Made by a program: the position numbers and the translations under genes. Below the pieces are notes generated by a model, which saw nothing but the letters and a program-made list of their open reading frames with translations, ran no database searches and was not told where the DNA came from. A stretch of DNA of 64,000 nt, from positions 1,674,001 through 1,738,000 of the forward strand of contig OZ244249.1 of NCBI GenBank assembly GCA_965217135.1, given 5' to 3'. The DNA is from HXMU1420-2 sp017643305 (lineage in GTDB: Bacteria; Pseudomonadota; Alphaproteobacteria; Rhodobacterales; Rhodobacteraceae). Within the stretch, counting starts at the first letter, position 1; each line of letters opens with the position of its first letter. Of the stretch, positions 16,989 to 25,855 are shown one piece after another.

Positions 16989-19244
16989 TTACTTGGGCTG
17001 TTCCTCCGCCGCTTGCACCGCACCGGCAGCGGCACCTGCCACGGCTGATTTTTCGAAATCAGACATGTCTTCGGCATTTTCCATCCCCGGGATGGCCACG
17101 CGCACTTCGCGGCGGGCAAAGGCGATCCCGGCGGCGTCGAACTCTTTCTTGACGCGGTTGTAGATCTCTTTGCGGATGGTGAACTGGCCGCCTGGCTTGG
17201 CCATGAACTTGCCGCGTACGACCATGCCAACATCGTCGAAGTTGAACACGCCCTGGGATTTGAACGGCTCGAGAAAGCCGGGCCCATGCACCGGATCTTC
17301 CATCATCTCGGCGCCAATCTTCTTGAAGATCTTCTTGATTTTGTTTGGATCGGTGTCGAATGGAACGGTGAACATCAGCTTCATGATCACCCAGTCGCGG
17401 CTAAAGTTCGTCAGCTTCTGAATCTCGCCATACGGAATAGTGTGCACCGCACCCCTGTGGTGCCGCAGTTGCATGGACCGGACCGAAATCTTTTCGACTG
17501 TGCCCATTGTCCCCCCGACATCCACGTATTCGCCGACGCGGAAAGCGTCATCGATCAGGAAGAAAATGCCACCAACGATATCTGCCACCAGCTTCTGCGC
17601 CCCGAAACCGATCGCAAGGCCGAGGATACCGGCACCGGCCAGAAGTGGCGTGATATCGACACCAAGGTTGCCGAGCGCCAGCAGAAAGAAGATCACCGCA
17701 ATGCCTACCTGCGCTGTCACGCGCACCAGTGGCAGCACGGTTGCTAGGCGCGATCCGCCTGCGCCTCCACCTTCGCCTGCGGCCATGTCTTCGGTGACTT
17801 CCTGCGTGGTGTGTTCACGTGCCAGACGGCGGTTCACCCACAGTCCGACGCCTTCGTAGAAAAGATAGCCGATGGCCAGTGTGATCAGGAACTGGAAGAA
17901 ATCTGCGCCCGCCGAGGCCTTGCCGCGCAGCGAAATAAGGTCGATTTGCCATGCATTGGCGATCAGCAGGACGACGATAGCGGCCACAATCACCCGCCCA
18001 ATGCGGATAAAGCTGCGCTTGGTGGACTTGTATGCAGCCTCTGCAACCGGGCCTTCACCGATGATGGGCGGTTGAAGGTGCCGCACCAGACCGCGAACCG
18101 CGGTGTCCAGAAGCGGCGCGCTGAGCAGCCAAAACATGGTTACGAAATGTGGACCCGTGACGAGCAGTGCCAAGTTGCCGTAACCGGCTACGATATCGAC
18201 GATCAACCACATGACAGCTGTCACGCCAATCGCGAAGTAGGGATATATCTTGGCCACCCATTCGTCGAATTGCGTGTTGTCGGGATCAGTCCCGCGCATC
18301 ATGTCAGACAGTCCCTTACGCGCCTGCCAGGCGATGATGCCAATATAGACATGCACTGCTGTGTTTAGCCAAAAGCCCAGCCGGGATTCGTCCATCTTAA
18401 CGCCATTTGCGGCGTTGAAATTCACGATCCAGATGGTGAAACCGCCCAGGAGGACAAGCCCGATAAGGTTGCGGTACAGGTATTTCGCCCAATGGCTGTC
18501 GATCGTAACCAGTCGCAGATCCGGCCGGTTCGGCGCCAAGATCATGCGCGCAAAAGCAGCAGTCAAACGCGGTATCCAGATCAGGTAGACAACAAAGGGT
18601 GCGGCATACGCGATTTGCTGTTCGTCGAGGAGAAGTCGTCCAACCGTGCGCAGGCCAACATAAAAACCGATGAGGCCAACAATTTCCCGCAGCATCCGCC
18701 TGAACAGATACTTCAAAGCGCCGAACAGGTTATCTTCGGGGTTTTCAACCTCCGCACCTTGCCAGCCGCGGGTCAGGAAGATGACTACCCGTTCGATAAT
18801 GAACCCGGCTGCCAGCGTCGCTGCCACCAACCCGAAGAGTGTCAGAACCCCTGAAGACCCGCCAAATGTTTCGACAAAGTTCGTTATAGACCCGACCTGG
18901 TTCACGATCAGCATCGGCATTTTCTGCACAGCGTCGATCAGTCCTGAAACGAGGTGGGTAACGATCCGGTTGAGCTCTCCGATGAACCCTTGCGAGTCCG
19001 CCGCGGACGAGGCCGGTGTGGCGTTTGCTTCCAGTTGGCTCAGTAGCATGTTCCGAACTTCAGTGTCGGACATGCGCGCGACAAGGGCCTCGATCGCTTC
19101 AGGGGTCAGCGGATCGGGCAATTCAGCCGATGCATCAGCCTCGTCACTATCGGAAGAGGGCAGCGGCACCTGCGCCATAGCCATTTGGCCCAAGACCACT
19201 AACAAAACCAAAGCACTCGCAAGCGCGCTCAAAATCCGTGCCAC
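16989..19244 (-). CDS. Large mechanosensitive channel of the MscS family
   Basis: A 751-residue inner-membrane protein. A signal peptide (LSALASALVLLVVLGQMAMA) is followed by a periplasmic stretch, about ten hydrophobic helices, and a classic MscS core: LLAGAGILGLAIGFGAQKLV is the Gly/Ala-rich pore helix, then FFLIDDAFRVGEYVDVGGTMGTVEKIS forms the beta domain, with a cytoplasmic end. It resembles the long MscK/YbiO-type channels. The GTG at 19244 is chosen because it places the signal peptide at the N-terminus and has GGGGA 7 bases upstream; an ATG at 19355 would extend through a terminator hairpin. It is followed by an outer-membrane barrel gene. Confidence 0.85.
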   Translation of the reverse strand: MARILSALASALVLLVVLGQMAMAQVPLPSSDSDEADASAELPDPLTPEAIEALVARMSDTEVRNMLLSQLEANATPASSAADSQGFIGELNRIVTHLVSGLIDAVQKMPMLIVNQVGSITNFVETFGGSSGVLTLFGLVAATLAAGFIIERVVIFLTRGWQGAEVENPEDNLFGALKYLFRRMLREIVGLIGFYVGLRTVGRLLLDEQQIAYAAPFVVYLIWIPRLTAAFARMILAPNRPDLRLVTIDSHWAKYLYRNLIGLVLLGGFTIWIVNFNAANGVKMDESRLGFWLNTAVHVYIGIIAWQARKGLSDMMRGTDPDNTQFDEWVAKIYPYFAIGVTAVMWLIVDIVAGYGNLALLVTGPHFVTMFWLLSAPLLDTAVRGLVRHLQPPIIGEGPVAEAAYKSTKRSFIRIGRVIVAAIVVLLIANAWQIDLISLRGKASAGADFFQFLITLAIGYLFYEGVGLWVNRRLAREHTTQEVTEDMAAGEGGGAGGSRLATVLPLVRVTAQVGIAVIFFLLALGNLGVDITPLLAGAGILGLAIGFGAQKLVADIVGGIFFLIDDAFRVGEYVDVGGTMGTVEKISVRSMQLRHHRGAVHTIPYGEIQKLTNFSRDWVIMKLMFTVPFDTDPNKIKKIFKKIGAEMMEDPVHGPGFLEPFKSQGVFNFDDVGMVVRGKFMAKPGGQFTIRKEIYNRVKKEFDAAGIAFARREVRVAIPGMENAEDMSDFEKSAVAGAAAGAVQAAEEQPK

Positions 19245-19337
19245 TGATGATCCCCAAACTTGTTTGCCTTTGGTGCCGGATAACAATTTAAGCGAATGTT
19301 TGCACGCAGTTTCCCCGCGCGCATGCTGCACTGCGCG

Positions 19338-19366
19338 AAAAAAAAGGCCGAGCACTAAGCTCGGCC
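19338..19366 (-). terminator. Rho-independent terminator
   Basis: A perfect 8-bp stem, GGCCGAGC and GCTCGGCC with a 5-base loop, is followed on the minus strand by eight Ts. It ends whatever is transcribed from the region downstream of the LysR gene and lies about 95 bases before the MscS start. Confidence 0.85.
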
Positions 19367-19416
19367 GAAGTCCAACAGGGAGGTATGAAGGCTACGAACG
19401 CATCGCTGCCTTCACC
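19338..19416 (-). ncRNA. Candidate small RNA with anti-Shine-Dalgarno segment
   Basis: Read on the minus strand, an imperfect promoter (CTTGATA at 19444-19450 and CTATCTAAT at 19423-19431, a spacing like RpoH-type sites) leads into a short region without a credible ORF. It contains a hairpin with 7-bp arms TGAAGGC and GCCTTCA (19386-19414), then a single-stranded TACCTCCCTGTTGGAC with the anti-Shine-Dalgarno ACCTCCC (19378-19384), then the intrinsic terminator. This order of hairpin, C-rich linker and terminator is typical of alphaproteobacterial small RNAs. The 5' end is a guess. It could also be the LysR 3' UTR processed from a longer transcript. Confidence 0.4.
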
Positions 19417-19479
19417 ACACGAATTAGATAGCAACCTGCCCATTATCAAGGCACGGTAGGTCGTAATTGCAGCATTCCC

Positions 19480-19500
19480 GCTATGCGCTGCGCGCATAGC
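19480..19500. repeat. Hairpin directly after the LysR stop
   Basis: GCTATGCGC and GCGCATAGC form a perfect 9-bp stem with a 3-base loop, starting at the base next to the stop codon of the LysR gene. There is no T-run, so it may be a transcript-stabilising structure; the true terminator is 115 bases further on. Confidence 0.5.
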
Positions 19501-20406
19501 TCACCCGGATTGATGTTTTTTTTTGCGTTTTCGGTACCCGATTATTTCATCCTGAACAAAATCTCGAAACGCCGCGACCCGCTTGGAATGGCGTAATTCT
19601 TCGGGATAAGCGAGGAAAACTGGCACCTCGGCAAAGTCCGTATTGGGCAAGATTTGCACCAGATCGGGGAAGTCTTCGGTCACGTAGTCGGGCAATACGC
19701 CAATTCCCAGATTGTTCAGAACGGCCTGCAGCACACCGAAGTAGTTATTCACCGTCAGCAGGGACCGGGGATTGTGGGTCATAAGTTCTTGCACCAGCCG
19801 CGCACCCGCGCTGACCTGCGCTGCGGTAGGGTTCTGGCAGATCAGTCGGTGGTCTGACATGTCTTCCTTCTGGGCGGGCTGGCCGTTTTCGTCCACATAG
19901 GCCCTGGACGCATAGAGCCGCATGCCGATAGTCATCAACCGTTTACGGATCAGGTCCGCCTGACTGGGTTCCTTCATGCGGATGGCAACGTCGGCCTCCC
20001 GCATCGGCAGGTCCAGCACCCGTTCTTCCAGCATGAGATCGATCTTCATGTCCGGGTAGGTTTCATACAGCTTGGGCAGGCGCGGGGCCAGCCACAGGGT
20101 GCCGAACCCGAAGGTGGTGGTCACCCGCAATTCGCCGAACACCTCTTCTTCGCTGTCGCGAATGCGGGCGGCGGCGGCGTCGAGCCGTTTCATCATGGCC
20201 GTGGTCGCATCGAACAGCAGTTCACCCTGTTCGGTGAGAATCAGTCCGCGTGCATGCCGGTGAAACAGTGTGGCATTCAGGCTTTCTTCCAATGCTCGCA
20301 CCTGCCGGCTGACAGCTGACTGGGACAGGTGCAGCTTGTCCCCGGCATGCGTCAGGCTACCTGCATCAGCCACAGCATGAAAAATCCTAAGTTTGTCCCA
20401 ATCCAT
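19501..20406 (-). CDS. LysR-family transcriptional regulator, divergent from the indolepyruvate oxidoreductase gene
   Basis: A 301-residue LysR protein. The helix-turn-helix is MDWDKLRIFHAVADAGSLTHA plus LSQSAVSRQVRALEESLNATLF, and the effector domain contains the LDLPMREADVAIRM signature found in GcvA-like members. The C-terminus is very basic (YRKRKKKHQ). It is divergent from the 1140-residue indolepyruvate oxidoreductase, with a T-N11-A type palindrome in the 176-base gap, so it probably controls that gene and itself. Regulation is inferred from arrangement. Confidence 0.88.
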   Translation of the reverse strand: MDWDKLRIFHAVADAGSLTHAGDKLHLSQSAVSRQVRALEESLNATLFHRHARGLILTEQGELLFDATTAMMKRLDAAAARIRDSEEEVFGELRVTTTFGFGTLWLAPRLPKLYETYPDMKIDLMLEERVLDLPMREADVAIRMKEPSQADLIRKRLMTIGMRLYASRAYVDENGQPAQKEDMSDHRLICQNPTAAQVSAGARLVQELMTHNPRSLLTVNNYFGVLQAVLNNLGIGVLPDYVTEDFPDLVQILPNTDFAEVPVFLAYPEELRHSKRVAAFRDFVQDEIIGYRKRKKKHQSG

Positions 20407-20509
20407 CGTCTCGATCTTCTCTTGCCCCAGTTTGCTCGGCCCGTGAATGTTACAACACTTGATGGGTCTCGACCATTCCGTTGCGGAAGTTACGAGTATA
20501 TTATAGTCA

Positions 20510-20526
20510 GGTCAGAGGTTGTGACC
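20510..20526. promoter_or_regulatory. Putative LysR operator
   Basis: GGTCA-N7-TGACC forms an inverted repeat and contains the T-N11-A core typical of LysR sites. It lies 57 bases before the oxidoreductase start, next to an AT-rich TATTATAG stretch that could be a -10 box. Confidence 0.4.
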
Positions 20527-20582
20527 TAAAGTGTAAGCGTGGTGTGTTCAATTTAGGCAGTGTGCAGGTGCGGGGAGGCAAA

Positions 20583-23500
20583 ATGAGCCAGCAAATGATT
20601 TCTCTGAATGACCGGTTTGACCTGGAAAAGAGCCCGGTCCTGCTCAATGGCACGCAAGCGCTGGTCCGCCTTATGCTGATGCAAAAAGAACGCGACCGCC
20701 AAGCCGGGTTGAACACGGCAGGGCTGGTCACGGGCTATCGCGGCTCCCCGCTGGGGGCCGTGGACATGCAGATGACCCGCGCCGCGAAACAACTGGCCCA
20801 GTATGATGTGACCTTCCAACCCGGCCTGAACGAAGACTTGGCAGCCACCGCGCTTTGGGGAGCACAACAGGCCGAACTGCGTGGCGAGGGCAAGTATGAC
20901 GGGGTCTTCGGCCTCTGGTACGGCAAGGGGCCGGGTGTGGACCGGTCGGGTGATGCCATGAAGCACGCCAACATGGCGGGCACGTCGCCCAATGGCGGTG
21001 TGCTGATGGCGCTTGGCGATGACCATACCGGCGAAAGTTCCACCGTTTTGCATCAGTCGGAATGGGCGCTGGTGGATGCCTATATGCCGGTGGTCAGTCC
21101 TGCGGGGGTTCAGGAAATCCTCGATTACGGCATTTACGGCATTGGACTGTCGCGGTTTGCTGGGGTCTGGACCGGGCTAAAGGTGATGAAGGACACCATC
21201 GAAACCACTGCCGTGGTCGATGGCCGGCCCGACCGGATGTCACTGGTGGTGCCGGAATTTGAAATGCCCGAAGGCGGGCTGAACATCCGCCTTGTCGATG
21301 ACCGCATCGAGCAGGAAGCGCGTGTGATCGATCACAAGCGCTTCGCGGCCGAAGCCTATGCCCGTGCGAACCAGATTGACAAGCGCATGTGGGGCAAACC
21401 CGGCGCCAAGATCGGCTTTGTCGCAGCGGGCAAAAACTGGCTGGACCTGATCCATGCCATGTCTCTTCTTAACATCGATGAGGCTGAGGCTGAGCGCTTG
21501 GGTATTTCCCTGTACAAGGTGGGGCAGGTGTTCCCGCTGGACATGCAGGGCTTCAGCGACTGGGCCGAAGGGTTGGATCTGATCGTCTGCGTGGAAGAAA
21601 AGCGCAAACTGATCGAGGTGCAGATCAAGGAAGCGTTGTTTGACAACCGGCAGGGCCGCCGTGTGTACGGTTGGTACAAAGGTGGCGGCGCAGGGTCCAT
21701 GCATGGTCCCGAGCTGTTCCCGACACGCTATGCGCTGGACCCGATCCACATCGCATCGGCGCTGGGCGAAATTCTGTGCGAAGAAGGCCGCGAAACCGAT
21801 GGCATCCGCGCGGGCATGCAGGCGCTGGATGATGCGCGCCGCAACGACAACGCCGAGGAAATCGCGAGCCGTCTGCCGTATTTCTGCTCCGGCTGTCCGC
21901 ATAATAGCTCCACCAAAGTGCCCGAAGGGTCGCGCGCCTATGCCGGGATCGGCTGCCATTTCATGGTGCAGTGGATGGACCGGTCCACCCTGGGCTATAC
22001 CCATATGGGCGGTGAAGGCGCCAACTGGATCGGTGAGGCGCCGTTTTCCAACCGCGCGCACGTATTCCAGAATATCGGCGACGGCACCTATAACCACTCG
22101 GGTGTGCAGGCGATCCGTGCGGCCGTCGCTGCTGGCACCAACATGACCTACAAGATCCTCTATAACGATGCGGTTGCCATGACCGGCGGGCAGTCCAATG
22201 AAGGTGACCTGACCCCGCAGCGGATCGTGGCAGAAATGCGCGCCATGGGCGTCGAAAACGTCGCTGTTGTTTATGATGAAAAGGAAGACGTGAACTTCAA
22301 GGCGCTGCCGCCCGAGGTGAAAACCTATGAGCGCGCCGAGCTGATGACGGTGCAGAAGGAATACGAAAAGATCGAAGGTGTGTCGGTCATCGTATACGTC
22401 CAGACCTGCGCTGCGGAAAAACGCCGTCGTCGCAAGCGCGGCACCTTCCCCGATCCCGACAAGCGCGTGTTCATAAACACTGATATCTGCGAAGGCTGTG
22501 GTGATTGCGGGGTGCAATCCAACTGCGTGTCCATCGTGCCAAAGGAAACCGAACTGGGCCGCAAACGCGCGATTGACCAATCATCCTGCAACAAGGATTT
22601 CTCTTGCATCAAGGGGTTCTGCCCAAGCTTTGTCACGCTGGAAGGCGCAAAGGTGCGCAAGGAACCAACGGCAGAGCTGACCCTGCCGGATTTGCCGCAG
22701 CCGGTGCTGCCTCAGATCGACGGCACCTATAACGTGGTCATCACCGGGGTCGGCGGCACCGGCGTGGTGACCATAGGCGCGGTGCTGGCGCAGGCCGCGC
22801 AGATTGATGGCAAGGGCGCGGGCATGATGGAAATGGCCGGGCTGGCGCAAAAGGGTGGGGCGGTACACATCCACTGCCGCTTGGCTGAAAAACCGGAAGA
22901 CATAAGCGCGATCCGCGTCGCGACGGGCGAAGCGGACGCCTTGATCGGCGGGGACCTCGTGGTCAGCGCCGGGTCGACCACACTGGGTCTGACCCGCACA
23001 GGTCGTACCGGCGCGGTGGTGAACAACCACGAAATCATCACCGGTGATTTCACCCGTGACACAGAATTCCAGCTGCCCGCCGACCGGCTGAGCCTGGCGC
23101 TGGAAGCCCGCCTGCAGGATCGCGTTGCGCTGTTCGATGCCTCCGATCTGGCGAAGGCCACGTTGGGCGACAGCATCTTTTCCAACATGATGGTGTTCGG
23201 TGCGGCTTGGCAAAAGGGTTTGATCCCGCTGAGCCTGGAGGCAATCCGCGCCGCTGTTGACCTGAACGGCGCGGCAGTGGAACGCAACCTGCGCGCCTTT
23301 GAAATTGGACGCTGGGCGGTGGAGTTCCCCGAAGATGCAGCCAAGCTGCTGACCCCTAATGTGATCGAACTGCCCAAATCGCTGGGTGAACAGATCGACT
23401 TCCGGGCTGACCATCTAAAAGCCTACCAGGGCCGCAGGCTGGCCAAGCGCTATCGCAAGATGCTGGACGGGATCGAAGAAAAGGGCCTGAAGGAAGCGGT

Positions 23501-24005
23501 GGCCAAGGGGTATTACAAGCTGCTGGCCTACAAAGACGAATACGAAGTCGCGCGGTTGCTGCTCAGCTCCCGGGACAAAGCGGCGGCGGAATTTGATGGG
23601 GATTTCAAGATGACCTATCATCTGTCTCCGCCAATCCTGGCGCGGGAAGGGGCCGATGGCCGTCCGGCCAAGCGGGCCTTTGGCGAATGGATGAATCCGA
23701 TGCTGAAGATCCTGCGCAGCCTCAAAGGCCTGCGTGGGACGCCGCTGGACGTGTTCGGCTATACGGCCGAACGCAAGATGGAGCGGGCGCTGATCAAGCA
23801 GTATGAAGCGGACATGAAAAAGGTGCTGGCACAGCTAAAGCCCGAAACCATGGATGCTGCTGTTGCATTGGCACGCCTGCCGCTGGAGATTCGTGGGTTT
23901 GGACCGGTCAAGATGGCAAACGAAGCCAAGGCTGCCAAGCGCCGGGAGGAGATTTTGTCCGCGCTGCGGGATGGCGGAACACCCCTGTCGAAGGCGGCGG
24001 AATAG
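20583..24005 (+). CDS. Indolepyruvate ferredoxin oxidoreductase, fused alpha/beta (IorA-IorB) form
   Basis: A 1140-residue enzyme that oxidatively decarboxylates aryl pyruvates such as indolepyruvate to aryl-acetyl-CoA, handing electrons to ferredoxin. The N-terminal half has GLVTGYRGSPLGAVDMQ and the TPP-binding region IGDGTYNHSGVQAIRAAVAA with YNDAVAMTGGQ; a four-Cys cluster motif CEGCGDCGVQSNC sits near residue 638, followed by further Cys; the C-terminal gamma-like domain begins VVITGVGGTGVVTIGAVLAQ. The ATG at 20583 has GGGAGG 5 bases upstream; an extension to 20481 crosses the operator region. A divergent LysR gene is its likely regulator. In this group it serves aromatic amino-acid catabolism. 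Confidence 0.93.
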   Translation: MSQQMISLNDRFDLEKSPVLLNGTQALVRLMLMQKERDRQAGLNTAGLVTGYRGSPLGAVDMQMTRAAKQLAQYDVTFQPGLNEDLAATALWGAQQAELRGEGKYDGVFGLWYGKGPGVDRSGDAMKHANMAGTSPNGGVLMALGDDHTGESSTVLHQSEWALVDAYMPVVSPAGVQEILDYGIYGIGLSRFAGVWTGLKVMKDTIETTAVVDGRPDRMSLVVPEFEMPEGGLNIRLVDDRIEQEARVIDHKRFAAEAYARANQIDKRMWGKPGAKIGFVAAGKNWLDLIHAMSLLNIDEAEAERLGISLYKVGQVFPLDMQGFSDWAEGLDLIVCVEEKRKLIEVQIKEALFDNRQGRRVYGWYKGGGAGSMHGPELFPTRYALDPIHIASALGEILCEEGRETDGIRAGMQALDDARRNDNAEEIASRLPYFCSGCPHNSSTKVPEGSRAYAGIGCHFMVQWMDRSTLGYTHMGGEGANWIGEAPFSNRAHVFQNIGDGTYNHSGVQAIRAAVAAGTNMTYKILYNDAVAMTGGQSNEGDLTPQRIVAEMRAMGVENVAVVYDEKEDVNFKALPPEVKTYERAELMTVQKEYEKIEGVSVIVYVQTCAAEKRRRRKRGTFPDPDKRVFINTDICEGCGDCGVQSNCVSIVPKETELGRKRAIDQSSCNKDFSCIKGFCPSFVTLEGAKVRKEPTAELTLPDLPQPVLPQIDGTYNVVITGVGGTGVVTIGAVLAQAAQIDGKGAGMMEMAGLAQKGGAVHIHCRLAEKPEDISAIRVATGEADALIGGDLVVSAGSTTLGLTRTGRTGAVVNNHEIITGDFTRDTEFQLPADRLSLALEARLQDRVALFDASDLAKATLGDSIFSNMMVFGAAWQKGLIPLSLEAIRAAVDLNGAAVERNLRAFEIGRWAVEFPEDAAKLLTPNVIELPKSLGEQIDFRADHLKAYQGRRLAKRYRKMLDGIEEKGLKEAVAKGYYKLLAYKDEYEVARLLLSSRDKAAAEFDGDFKMTYHLSPPILAREGADGRPAKRAFGEWMNPMLKILRSLKGLRGTPLDVFGYTAERKMERALIKQYEADMKKVLAQLKPETMDAAVALARLPLEIRGFGPVKMANEAKAAKRREEILSALRDGGTPLSKAAE

Positions 24006-24086
24006 GCGTCATAAACCTGTAACGCATCCTATGCAAAATCGGTAGACACACCTATATCGCAGGTGCAGAAAAAATGGAGAGGGCCG

Positions 24087-24965
24087 ATGCCTTCGCGCCG
24101 CCACGCTGTCCGTGACATCAGCTATGCGCATTCGGCCAAAACCAAAAGCGGCCGGGCGATGATTCGCCTGATGGAAAACACAACCGGCCGCTTGCGTCTG
24201 ATCAAGCGCGCCGACGGGTACGAACAGGAGGTTGCCAATGGCCGCGACTTCTGGAGCGTCATGCTCGACCGCTATGGGCTGAGCCTTGATGTGGTTGGAG
24301 GGTCCCTGTCGAACATCCCCAAGGACGGCCCGCTGATCCTGATCGCCAACCATCCCTATGGTATCCTTGACGGGATGATGATGGGCTATATCCTGCAGAT
24401 CCTGCGGGGCGACTTCCGCATTCTGGCGCATCATGTGTTTCGCAAGGCCGATGAACTGAACCGCATCATCCTGCCAATCTCATTTGCTGAGACAAAGGAA
24501 GCGATGAAGCTGAACATAGAAACCCGCAAAACTGCGCTGAACTATTTGTCTGATGGCGGGGCAATCGGGATCTTCCCGGGCGGCACGGTCAGTACGGCGG
24601 CGAAACCGTTCTCCACGCCGCTCGATCCGGGCTGGCGCGGGTTTACGGCCCGTATGGTGGCCAAATCTGACGCCACAGTTGTGCCGATCTTCTTTGACGG
24701 CACCACCAGCCGCCTGTTCCAGATCGCAAGCCATCTGCACTGCACCTTGCGGATGGGCCTTCTGATCAAGGAATTCAAGAAACGGGTGGATACACCGGTG
24801 CGGGTTGTCATCGGTGAGCCGATCGGGCGTGACAAACTCGACCCACTTGCCAAAGATGGCAAGGCAATGATGGAATTCCTGCGCAAAGCCACTTATGAGC
24901 TATCGCCAACGCCGATCAATCCGAACGATCGGGGCTTTGAGTTTGAGGAGCGCTACCGCGCCTGA
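24087..24965 (+). CDS. Lysophospholipid acyltransferase family protein
   Basis: A 292-residue glycerolipid or ornithine-lipid type acyltransferase. The catalytic block is IANHPYGILDGMMMGY, followed by FRILAHHVFRKADEL and the acceptor-site FPGGTVSTAAKPFSTPLDPG, all standard for the PlsC superfamily. There is no strong transmembrane helix, so it is probably membrane-associated. The ATG at 24087 has GGAGAGGG upstream. It lies 6 bases before murI on the same strand, suggesting co-transcription. The acyl acceptor cannot be read from the sequence; ornithine-lipid synthesis (OlsA-like) is one possibility. Confidence 0.82.
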   Translation: MPSRRHAVRDISYAHSAKTKSGRAMIRLMENTTGRLRLIKRADGYEQEVANGRDFWSVMLDRYGLSLDVVGGSLSNIPKDGPLILIANHPYGILDGMMMGYILQILRGDFRILAHHVFRKADELNRIILPISFAETKEAMKLNIETRKTALNYLSDGGAIGIFPGGTVSTAAKPFSTPLDPGWRGFTARMVAKSDATVVPIFFDGTTSRLFQIASHLHCTLRMGLLIKEFKKRVDTPVRVVIGEPIGRDKLDPLAKDGKAMMEFLRKATYELSPTPINPNDRGFEFEERYRA

Positions 24966-24971
24966 CAGGAC

Positions 24972-25781
24972 ATGGCAGTTGGTATTTTCGATTCCGGTTT
25001 GGGCGGTCTGACTGTCCTCGAGGCAGTGCAGACGCGTCTGCCCGATACCAATTTGTTGTATTTTGCCGACAGCGCCCATGCGCCCTACGGGGTGCGGACC
25101 GCCGATGACATCTATGGGCTGACCCGGACTGCAGTCGAAGACCTCTGGTCGCGAGGCTGCGATCTGGTCATTCTGGCCTGTAACACCGCCAGTGCCGCTG
25201 CGCTGCGGCGGATGCAGGAAGCCGGCGTGCCTGAAGGCAAGCGCGTTCTGGGCGTGTTTGTGCCGCTGATCGAGGCGCTGACGGAACGGCAATGGGGCGA
25301 CAATTCTCCACCCCGCGAGGTGGCTGTGAAGCACGTCGCGCTGTTTGCGACGCCCGCCACCGTGGCCAGCCGCGCGTTCCAGCGGGAACTGGCTTTCCGG
25401 GCCATCGGCGTGGATGTTGAAGCACAGGCTTGCGGCGGTGTCGTTGACGCGATCGAAGATGGCGACATGATCCTGGCCGAAGCGCTGGCGCGCAGTCATG
25501 TGGACGCGCTTCGTCGCAAGATGCCAAACCCGCAGGCCGCCATTCTGGGCTGCACCCATTATCCGTTGCTGGAAGATGTGTTTCAAGAAGCGCTGGGCGC
25601 TGACGTCAAGGTTTACAGCCAGCCCAAGCTGGTGGCCGACAGCCTGGCCGATTACCTCGAACGCCACCCGGATATGGCCGGTATGAGCGCAGCGGGCTTT
25701 CTGACCACGGGCGATCCGCGCCGGGTCAGCGACGGTGCGACACGGTTTCTCCGACGACGAATTGCCTTTGACGCTGCCTGA
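24972..25781 (+). CDS. murI: Glutamate racemase
   Basis: A 269-residue cofactor-independent racemase that supplies D-glutamate for peptidoglycan. Both catalytic Cys are in place, in ILACNTASAAAL and ILGCTHYPLL, and the protein starts with the family motif VGIFDSGLGGLTVL and FADSAHAPYG. Length is normal. It starts 6 bases after the acyltransferase stop; no strong ribosome site is seen, so coupling to the upstream gene is plausible. Confidence 0.95.
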   Translation: MAVGIFDSGLGGLTVLEAVQTRLPDTNLLYFADSAHAPYGVRTADDIYGLTRTAVEDLWSRGCDLVILACNTASAAALRRMQEAGVPEGKRVLGVFVPLIEALTERQWGDNSPPREVAVKHVALFATPATVASRAFQRELAFRAIGVDVEAQACGGVVDAIEDGDMILAEALARSHVDALRRKMPNPQAAILGCTHYPLLEDVFQEALGADVKVYSQPKLVADSLADYLERHPDMAGMSAAGFLTTGDPRRVSDGATRFLRRRIAFDAA

Positions 25782-25855
25782 GAAATCGTTCATCACCCTT
25801 TGTTGAATTCGTGATGGGCGACCCATACCTGCCATTCTGAAAATAGAGGTCTGAT

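Noticed and set aside
19245..19497. Extension of the MscS gene to 19355 and a 69-codon frame at 19288-19497
   Set aside because: Both run through an intrinsic terminator, which fits a non-coding region better.
24087..25781. Acyltransferase and murI as a dedicated envelope operon
   Set aside because: The 6-base spacing supports co-transcription, but nothing else ties the two functions together, so it was not raised as a finding.
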